NCBI GenBank assembly: GCA_018241985.1
Contig: JAFECV010000181.1
Location: forward strand, 1-5,203
Direction of reading: 5' to 3'
Origin: Pseudomonadota bacterium
GTDB lineage: Bacteria > Pseudomonadota > Gammaproteobacteria > Burkholderiales > Burkholderiaceae_C
Length of the DNA stretch: 5,203 nt
Each line of letters starts with the position of its first letter. Position 1 is the first letter of the stretch. A program made the translations under genes and the position numbers. This document shows positions 1-5,203 of this stretch, piece by piece. The notes under the pieces were generated by a model that worked only from the letters and a program-made list of their open reading frames with translations, did no database searches and was not told the origin of the DNA.

Positions 1-1239
<1,239 letters not shown>

Positions 1240-1240
1240 C

Positions 1241-1246
1241 TATCAT
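1241..1246 (+). promoter_or_regulatory. Possible -10 element for yifB
   Basis: TATCAT matches the sigma-70 -10 consensus TATAAT at five of six positions and would start transcription around 1253, inside the LexA-like dyad. No recognisable -35 exists 16-18 bp upstream, where the DNA is pure G/C, and there is no extended -10 TG. It is the best candidate in the gap but weak. Confidence 0.3.
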
Positions 1247-1266
1247 GACTGTACGGATAAACAGTC
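1247..1266. promoter_or_regulatory. LexA (SOS) box-like operator upstream of yifB
   Basis: A perfect dyad GACTGT-N8-ACAGTC contains CTGT-N8-ACAG, that is CTG-N10-CAG, the core recognised by LexA in gamma- and betaproteobacteria (consensus TACTGT-N8-ACAGTA). Both half-sites match at five of six bases (ACTGT/ACAGT); the N8 spacer is partly AT-rich. It sits 65 bp upstream of the yifB start codon, just downstream of a possible -10 (TATCAT, 1241-1246), where a repressor could block transcription. It directly abuts the NtrC-like site. LexA control of yifB/comM in this organism is inferred. Confidence 0.5.
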
Positions 1267-1283
1267 TGCACTGCGGCGGTGCC
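1267..1283. promoter_or_regulatory. NtrC-type enhancer site
   Basis: The sequence TGCACT-GCGGC-GGTGCC matches the NtrC (GlnG) dyad pattern TGCACY-N5-GGTGCA at 11 of 12 half-site positions; only the last base differs. Its centre at 1275 is 108 bp upstream of the transcription start inferred for the porin gene. That is the classic distance for an NtrC enhancer (as at enteric glnAp2). It is the partner a sigma-54 promoter needs, which strengthens both calls. DNA bending between the two could be helped by the AT-richer stretch 1241-1266, but no good IHF consensus was found. The site also lies in the probable leader of yifB. Confidence 0.7.
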
Positions 1284-1325
1284 CGGAGCCCGGGAAGGGT
1301 GCCTGCACCGCCCCAGCCTGGGGAG
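1282..1325 (+). promoter_or_regulatory. Leader hairpins and ribosome-binding site of yifB
   Basis: Three small dyads are packed into this stretch: CCCGG/CCGGG (1282-1294), GGTG/CACC (1298-1309) and CCCCA-GCC-TGGGG (1311-1323). The Shine-Dalgarno sequence GGGGAG (1320-1325) lies 6 nt before the ATG at 1332, and its four G residues are the 3' arm of the last hairpin. The ribosome-binding site could therefore be partly hidden in the mRNA. In DNA this GC-rich, short stems are common, so function is uncertain. Confidence 0.4.
1298..1309. promoter_or_regulatory. Pair of NtrC-like half-sites in inverted order, possible auxiliary site
   Basis: GGTGCC and TGCACC lie back to back (GGTGC-CT-GCACC dyad), centred about 137 bp upstream of the inferred porin transcription start. 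Each half-site lacks its proper partner at the normal 5-bp spacing. It could be a weak secondary NtrC contact, about three helical turns from the main site, or simply one of the GC-rich hairpins in the yifB leader. Confidence 0.25.
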
Positions 1326-1331
1326 CCCTGG

Positions 1332-2906
1332 ATGAGCCTGTCACTGGTGCAAAGCCGAGCGCTGCTGGGTCTGGAAGCGGCCGCGGTCACGGTCGAGGTC
1401 CATCTGGCGAACGGGTTGCCGAGCTTCACGCTGGTCGGCCTCGCCGAAACCGAGGTCAAGGAGGCGCGCGAGCGGGTGCGCTCGGCGATCCAGAACGCGG
1501 GGCTCGCGTTCCCGCACAACAAGCGCATCACGGTGAATCTCGCGCCGGCGGATCTGCCGAAGGATTCGGGCCGGTTCGACCTGCCGATCGCGCTCGGCAT
1601 CCTCGCCGCCAGCGGCCAGATCGACGCGGCGCAGCTCGCCGGCCACGAGTTCGCCGGCGAGCTGTCGCTGTCGGGCGAGCTGCGGCCGGTGCGCGGCGCG
1701 CTCGCGATGAGCCTCGCGCTGCAGGCCGCGGGCGAGAGCGCCCGGCTCGTGCTGCCGCCGGGCAGCGCCGACGAAGCCGCGCTGGTGCCGCAGGCGCAGG
1801 TGTTCCGCGCGCGGCATCTGCTCGACGTGGTGCGGCGTTTTCTGCCCGGGGGTGGCGACCGTGGCGCCGGTGCCGACGGTGCCGGCGGCGGCGATGACGC
1901 TGCATCCGCCGCGCCCCATGACGGCTGGTCGCGGCTCGCGCCGAACCCGCTGCCGGCCTGTGCCGACTATCCGGACCTCGCCGACGTGAAGGGCCAGGCC
2001 GCCGCCCGGCGCGCGCTCGAGATCGCCGCCGCCGGCGGCCACAGCCTGCTGATGATGGGGCCGCCGGGCTCGGGCAAGTCGATGCTCGCGCAGCGCTTCG
2101 CTGGCCTGCTGCCGGCGATGACGCCGCACGAGGCGCTGGAGAGCGCGGCGATCGCCAGCGTCGGCGGGCGCTTTTCGCTCGCGCGCTGGGCCCAGCGGCC
2201 GACCTGCAGCCCGCACCACACCGCGAGCGCGGTGGCGCTGGTCGGCGGCGGCTCGCCGCCGCGGCCCGGCGAGATCTCGCTCGCGCACCACGGCGTGCTG
2301 TTCCTCGACGAGTTCCCGGAATTTCCGCGTGCCGCGCTGGAGGCGCTGCGCGAGCCGCTGGAGACCGGCAGCATCACGATCTCGCGCGCCGCGCGGCGCG
2401 CCGAGTTCCCGGCGCGGTTCCAGTTGATCGCCGCGATGAACCCCTGCCCCTGCGGCCACCTCGGCTCGCCGCTCGCCGCCTGCCGCTGCACGCCGGACCA
2501 GGTCGCGCGCTACCAGGGCCGACTCTCGGGCCCGCTGCTGGACCGCATCGACCTGCACGTGGAAGTGCCGGCGGTCGCGCCGCAGGAGCTGGTGCAGGCG
2601 CCCGCCGGCGAGACGTCGCAGGCGGTGCGCGCACGGGCCAACGCCGCGCGCGAACGCGCGCTCGCGCGCCAGGGCAAGCTCAACCAGGCGCTGCAGGGGC
2701 AGGAGATCGACACGGCGATTGGGCTCGACCGCGCCGCCGCGAAATTCCTCAACAGCGCGGCGACGCGGCTCGGCTGGTCGGCGCGCGGCATGCACCGCGT
2801 GCTGAAGGTCGCGCGCACGATCGCCGACCTCGCCGGCTCGCAATCGACCGAGGTCGCGCAGGTGGCCGAGGCGGTGCAGTATCGGCGCGCGCTGCGGGCG
2901 GCGTAG
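1332..2906 (+). CDS. yifB: YifB/ComM family Mg-chelatase-like AAA+ ATPase
   Basis: The 524-residue protein matches the YifB/ComM family (about 500 aa). ComM is a hexameric helicase that promotes branch migration when incoming DNA is integrated during natural transformation. The N-terminal ChlI-like domain begins MSLSLVQSRALLGLEA and includes VGLAETEVKEARERVRSA and NLAPADLPKDSGRFDLPIA. A Gly/Ala/Asp-rich linker (about 173-189) follows. The AAA+ domain has Walker A GPPGSGKS (243-250), PHHTASA (from 294), Walker B LFLDE (323-327), MNPCPCG (369-375) and LLDRID (to 407). Cys372, 374, 384 and 386 form a CPC-X9-CRC zinc-ligand-like set. The C-terminal Mg-chelatase domain ends near RGMHRVLKVARTIADLAGS. 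I chose the ATG at 1332 from family alignment and the GGGGAG at 1320-1325; an in-frame ATG at 1245 lies inside the operator region. The frame is intact. Its upstream LexA-like box suggests DNA-damage control. Confidence 0.95.
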   Translation: MSLSLVQSRALLGLEAAAVTVEVHLANGLPSFTLVGLAETEVKEARERVRSAIQNAGLAFPHNKRITVNLAPADLPKDSGRFDLPIALGILAASGQIDAAQLAGHEFAGELSLSGELRPVRGALAMSLALQAAGESARLVLPPGSADEAALVPQAQVFRARHLLDVVRRFLPGGGDRGAGADGAGGGDDAASAAPHDGWSRLAPNPLPACADYPDLADVKGQAAARRALEIAAAGGHSLLMMGPPGSGKSMLAQRFAGLLPAMTPHEALESAAIASVGGRFSLARWAQRPTCSPHHTASAVALVGGGSPPRPGEISLAHHGVLFLDEFPEFPRAALEALREPLETGSITISRAARRAEFPARFQLIAAMNPCPCGHLGSPLAACRCTPDQVARYQGRLSGPLLDRIDLHVEVPAVAPQELVQAPAGETSQAVRARANAARERALARQGKLNQALQGQEIDTAIGLDRAAAKFLNSAATRLGWSARGMHRVLKVARTIADLAGSQSTEVAQVAEAVQYRRALRAA

Positions 2907-3019
2907 GCGAGCGGTTTGCTATTTATTTAATATCTGTATGTGAAGATTTCGCCTTAGCTGCAGCCCGATTTGATGTTGAATTCGCGCTGCACACGCCGCC
3001 CACGCGCGCAGCGGCGCGA
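2907..3019. other. Convergent AT-rich intergenic gap, no clear terminator
   Basis: This 113-bp gap separates the stops of yifB and the nicotinamidase gene. Positions 2921-2980 have only 21 G/C in 60 bases, in sharp contrast to the surrounding DNA. The only stem worth noting is CGCTGC (2985-2990) with GCAGCG (3008-3013) across a 17-nt loop, without a T-run on either side. I see no gene, and no strong intrinsic terminator for either convergent transcript. Confidence 0.6.
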
Positions 3020-3727
3020 TCAAGCCAGCTGCGTCGACACGATCCGCCGCACGCCGGCCGCCGCCATCTGCCGCCAAGCCTCGGCGAGCGAGCCGTTCAG
3101 GTCGATCGCGCGGGTCGCGTCCTCGATCACGGTCGCGTCGAACCCCGCGCCGCACGCATCGAGCGCAGTCCACGCGACGCAGAAGTCGGTCGCGAGGCCG
3201 GCGACGAACACGGCGCGGATGCCGCGCTCGCGCAGGTAGCCGGCGAGGCCGGTCGCGGTCTTGCGGTCCGCTTCGCGGAACGCCGAGTAGCTGTCGACGC
3301 CCGGGTGAAACCCCTTGCGGATCACCAGCTGCGCCGCCGGCAGATGCAGATCGCGGTGCAGCGCCGCGTCCTCGGTGCCCTGCACGCAGTGGTCCGGCCA
3401 CAGCACCTGCGGGCCGTAGGGGAGGTGCACGGTGTCGAACGGCTTCCTGCCCGGGTGCGCGCTCGCGAACGACGCATGGCCCGGCGTGTGCCAGTCCTGC
3501 GTGATCACGATGTTGTCGAACGCGGCCGCGAGCCGGTTGATGACCGGCACCACCTCGGCGCCGCCCGGAACCGGCAGCGCGCCGTCGATGAAGCCGTTCT
3601 GCACGTCGACCACGATCAGCGCCGCGTCGCTGCCGGGCCTGATCTTCGCGGCCGCGGGCGACGGCGCGACCGCCGTCAGGCCCAGCACGGGCGCGATGGA
3701 AAACGGGAAACCCAATCGCATACGCAT
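3020..3727 (-). CDS. pncA: Nicotinamidase (PncA-type isochorismatase fold) with signal peptide
   Basis: The enzyme hydrolyses nicotinamide to nicotinate and ammonia, the first step of bacterial NAD salvage. The protein has 235 residues. Catalytic residues are Asp41 (VVDVQNGFID), Lys138 (IRKGFHPGVDSYSAF) and Cys183 (GLATDFCV). Likely metal ligands are Asp78, His80 and His84 (QDWHTPGH), plus His113 (WPDHCVQGT). This pattern matches E. coli PncA, not a generic isochorismatase. The ATG at 3727 has AAGGAG (3740-3735) with a 7-nt spacer, so I prefer it to the GTG at 3781. From this start, residues 1-27 look like a Sec signal peptide: MRMR, a hydrophobic stretch LGFPFSIAPVLGLTAVA, then PSPAAA before Lys28. 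PncA is normally cytosolic, so export would be unusual. It is transcribed away from the ABC genes after a 170-bp gap and probably has its own promoter. Confidence 0.9.
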   Translation of the reverse strand: MRMRLGFPFSIAPVLGLTAVAPSPAAAKIRPGSDAALIVVDVQNGFIDGALPVPGGAEVVPVINRLAAAFDNIVITQDWHTPGHASFASAHPGRKPFDTVHLPYGPQVLWPDHCVQGTEDAALHRDLHLPAAQLVIRKGFHPGVDSYSAFREADRKTATGLAGYLRERGIRAVFVAGLATDFCVAWTALDACGAGFDATVIEDATRAIDLNGSLAEAWRQMAAAGVRRIVSTQLA

Positions 3728-3734
3728 GCGCTTG

Positions 3735-3740
3735 CTCCTT
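3735..3740 (-). promoter_or_regulatory. Ribosome-binding site that fixes the pncA start
   Basis: The minus strand reads AAGGAG, 7 nt before the ATG at 3727. This is a perfect Shine-Dalgarno sequence at good spacing. It decides against the upstream GTG (3781) and makes the signal peptide part of the translated protein. A second in-frame ATG at 3721 would change only two residues. Confidence 0.85.
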
Positions 3741-3848
3741 CGTACAGGCCAGCCGTGCAACACCGATGCGGGCGACAGCACGGGGCGACCTGACTGCTCA
3801 ATGCACCAACATTTTTATGCGGTTTTGCATTCGGGCGCAGAACAAGGC

Positions 3849-3890
3849 GGGGCGCCGCGGACAGTGCCAACACGCACGGCAAGGCGCCCC
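3849..3890 (-). terminator. Inverted repeat after the ABC operon, possible terminator
   Basis: GGGGCGCC (3849-3856) and GGCGCCCC (3883-3890) form a perfect 8-bp all-G/C stem about 8 bp beyond the ATPase stop codon, with a 26-nt loop that can form a further TGCC/GGCA stem (3865-3868 with 3878-3881). On the minus strand it is followed by a weak T-rich stretch, TTGTTCT. The position suits a terminator for the ABC operon; the long loop and poor T-run make it imperfect. Confidence 0.45.
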
Positions 3891-3897
3891 AACGCGG

Positions 3898-4665
3898 TTA
3901 TACGTTCGAATGCGAAACCGCATCGCTGCCGGTGCCGAGGTACACCTGCTGCACCTGCCGATCGTCCCGGATCTGCTGCGGACTGCCGTCGGCGATCAGC
4001 CGGCCGCGCGCCAGCACGATCACGCGGTCGGCATAGCCGAACACGGCGTCCATGCTGTGCTCGGTGAACAGCACCGCCATGCCGCGCTCGGCGACGAGGC
4101 GCCGGGTCAGCGCCATCAGCGCGTGGCGTTCGGGCGGCGCCATGCCGGCGGTCGGCTCGTCCATCAGCAAGAGCCTGGGTTCGTGCGCGATCGCGATCGC
4201 CAGCTCGACGCTCTTCACGTCGCCGTAGGCCAGCACGCCGCAGCGCAGGTCGGCCTGCGCGCGCAGGCCGACCTGCTCCAGCAGCGCCAGCGCGTCGCCG
4301 CGGCGCCAGTCGGCGGCGCGCCGCCACGGCGAATACGGCCGCCGGTCGTGCGACAGCAGCGCCATCTGCACGTTCTCGACGACGGTGAGCGACGCGAAGG
4401 TCTCGGCGATCTGGAACGTGCGGCCGACGCCCAGGCGCCAGATCGCGCGCGGCGTGCGGCCGACGAGCTCCTGGCCATCCAGCAGCACCGAGCCGCGATC
4501 CGGCGCGAGCTGCCCGTTCACGATGTTGAAGAGCGTCGACTTGCCGGCGCCGTTCGGGCCGATCAGCGCGAGCAACTGGCCCGCCGCGAGCTCGAAGCCG
4601 ACGTCGTCGACCGCGCGCACGCCGCCGAACGACTTCGCGAGGCCGGACACGCGCAGCAGGCTCAT
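3898..4665 (-). CDS. LivG-type ABC transporter ATP-binding protein
   Basis: This cytosolic ATPase (255 aa) would power a branched-chain amino-acid/amide-type (HAAT) ABC importer. It shows Walker A GPNGAGKST (36-44), Q-loop Gln85 (GVGRTFQ), signature LAYGD (145-149), Walker B LLLMDEP with catalytic Glu170, and H-loop His203 (FTEHSMD). It ends with the family's C-terminal VQQVYLG segment (238-244) and a short tail. LAYGDVKSVELA replaces the commoner LSYG/LPYG-type signature; I recall this form from a LivG subgroup, so it is probably natural. The ATG overlaps the permease stop by 4 bp (ATGA), which implies translational coupling. No second ATPase (LivF) follows; it may lie upstream outside the window. 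The substrate cannot be told from the sequence; amino acids, urea or short amides are all possible. Confidence 0.92.
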   Translation of the reverse strand: MSLLRVSGLAKSFGGVRAVDDVGFELAAGQLLALIGPNGAGKSTLFNIVNGQLAPDRGSVLLDGQELVGRTPRAIWRLGVGRTFQIAETFASLTVVENVQMALLSHDRRPYSPWRRAADWRRGDALALLEQVGLRAQADLRCGVLAYGDVKSVELAIAIAHEPRLLLMDEPTAGMAPPERHALMALTRRLVAERGMAVLFTEHSMDAVFGYADRVIVLARGRLIADGSPQQIRDDRQVQQVYLGTGSDAVSHSNV

Positions 4666-5203
4666 CGCCGCGCCTCGGTCGGCGCGGGGCCCTGCTCAGC
4701 CGGCGCGGCGGCCGGCGGCGTCGATGGATCGGCTTCAGCCGCGCGCCGAGGCCGCAGCCGCGCGAACAGCCGGCTGCATTCCCCGGCGATGCCCTGCGGG
4801 AACAGCAGCACCAGCAGCAGCACGATGCCGCCGAGCACCGCGCGCCAGTAGTCGGTGTTGCGCGCGACCACGTCGTGCAGCCAGGTGAACGCGGCCGCGC
4901 CGACCACCGGGCCGGCGAGCGTCTGCACGCCGCCGAGCAGCACCATCACCAGCGCGTCGACCGACTGGCCCACGCCGAGCAGATCGGGCGAGATGCTGCC
5001 CTTGGAAAACGCGGCGAGCGCCCCGGCCAGACCCGCGCCCGCGCCGGCGATCACGAACGCGGTCCATTGAACGCGCCGCACGTCGATGCCGATCGCGTCG
5101 GCGCGCAGCTTTGAGTCGCGCGCAGCGCGCAGCGCGTGGCCGAGCGGCGCGAACAACAGGCGCCGCAGCGCGAGCACGCCGGCCGCGGCCAGCAGCAGCG
5201 TCA
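4662..5203 (-). CDS. LivM-type ABC transporter permease (5' end outside window)
   Basis: This is the inner-membrane channel subunit of the same importer. The last 179 residues are visible; the frame is open to the right edge, so the start lies beyond 5203. Visible parts are a hydrophobic segment (TLLLAAAGVLALRRLLF) and the cytoplasmic coupling loop ALRAARDSKLRADAIGIDVRRVQWTAF, the LivM hallmark that docks on the ATPase. Next come the membrane stretch VIAGAGAGLAGALAAF, then the S-P-D-LLGVGQSVDALVMVLLGGVQTLAGPVVGA motif and a last membrane helix AVLGGIVLLLVLLFPQGIAG. The C-terminus is an Arg-, Pro- and Ala-rich cytoplasmic tail of about 40 residues. Its TGA overlaps the ATPase start by 4 bp. 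A substrate-binding protein, LivH and possibly LivF are expected further right. Confidence 0.9.
   Translation of the reverse strand, partial: TLLLAAAGVLALRRLLFAPLGHALRAARDSKLRADAIGIDVRRVQWTAFVIAGAGAGLAGALAAFSKGSISPDLLGVGQSVDALVMVLLGGVQTLAGPVVGAAAFTWLHDVVARNTDYWRAVLGGIVLLLVLLFPQGIAGECSRLFARLRPRRAAEADPSTPPAAAPAEQGPAPTEARR

Larger units (their letters stand above)
3728..3897. other. Intergenic region between the ABC genes and pncA
   Basis: This 170-bp gap holds the pncA ribosome-binding site, an AT-rich block (about 3811-3830) flanked by AATGCA/TGCATT (3800-3805 and 3826-3831), and a larger GC inverted repeat next to the ATPase stop. On the minus strand the AT-rich block reads CATAAAAATG and is the only promoter-like stretch ahead of pncA, but no convincing -35/-10 pair is present. 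A TGGCAC at 3870-3865 lacks a correctly spaced -12 element, so sigma-54 control of pncA is not supported. Confidence 0.5.

Noticed and set aside
1241..1253. IHF site between the NtrC-like site and the sigma-54 promoter
   Set aside because: The best fit, TATCATGACTGTA, has two mismatches at conserved positions of WATCARNNNNTTR, which is too weak to call.
1341..2843. Long 500-codon open frame on the minus strand across yifB
   Set aside because: It is an antisense shadow of yifB in very GC-rich DNA. Its translation is Arg/Ala-rich with no recognisable domain.
2985..3013. CGCTGC/GCAGCG stem as a terminator for the convergent genes
   Set aside because: The loop is 17 nt and no T-run follows on either strand.
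3728..3781. Longer nicotinamidase starting at GTG 3781
   Set aside because: It has no good ribosome-binding site, and it would put a basic stretch before the signal peptide. The ATG at 3727 has a perfect one.
3802..3812. TGCACCAACAT resembling the left part of an enteric NtrC site
   Set aside because: The right half-site is absent (TTTTAT in its place), and no sigma-54 promoter is nearby.
3865..3870. TGGCAC on the minus strand as a sigma-54 promoter for pncA
   Set aside because: No GC lies exactly 10 bp after the GG; the nearest is off by one and the -12 block does not match.
3766..4851. 361-codon plus-strand open frame opposite the ABC genes
   Set aside because: It is antisense to two well-recognised genes, with low-complexity Arg/Ala/His composition and no family motif.

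Overview
The window looks like chromosomal DNA of a high-GC betaproteobacterium, most likely Burkholderia sensu lato. The protein sequences, the strong G/C bias at third codon positions, and the pairing of a TorF-type porin and glnK next to a YifB/ComM gene all point that way. No mobile element, CRISPR array, tRNA or rRNA is visible. The genus assignment rests on resemblance to remembered sequences, not on a search.

Left region (1-1142, minus strand): the 3' part of an operon. A TorF-family outer-membrane porin is followed after 32 bp by glnK, a P-II nitrogen regulator cut by the left window edge. amtB is expected next, outside the window. The porin has a near-consensus sigma-54 promoter 25 nt upstream of its start codon and an NtrC-like site centred about 108 bp upstream of the inferred transcription start. 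This makes porin-glnK a likely nitrogen-starvation operon.

Middle (1143-2906): a compact 189-bp divergent control region, then yifB/comM on the plus strand, a AAA+ protein linked to DNA uptake and branch migration. Directly abutting the NtrC-like site is a 20-bp dyad with the LexA (SOS) box pattern CTG-N10-CAG. The region may therefore carry two regulatory inputs: nitrogen status leftwards and DNA damage rightwards.

Right region (2907-5203): a convergent, AT-rich gap, then three minus-strand genes. In transcription order these are a LivM-type permease (5' end outside the window), a LivG-type ATPase overlapping it by 4 bp, a 170-bp gap with a possible terminator, and a pncA-type nicotinamidase. 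The nicotinamidase has a well-placed ribosome-binding site whose start codon gives it an N-terminal signal peptide, so it is probably exported, which is unusual for this normally cytosolic enzyme.

Several genes could touch nitrogen acquisition (porin, GlnK/AmtB, amino-acid or amide-type ABC importer, ammonia-releasing amidase). Only the porin-glnK link is backed by regulatory sequence here.
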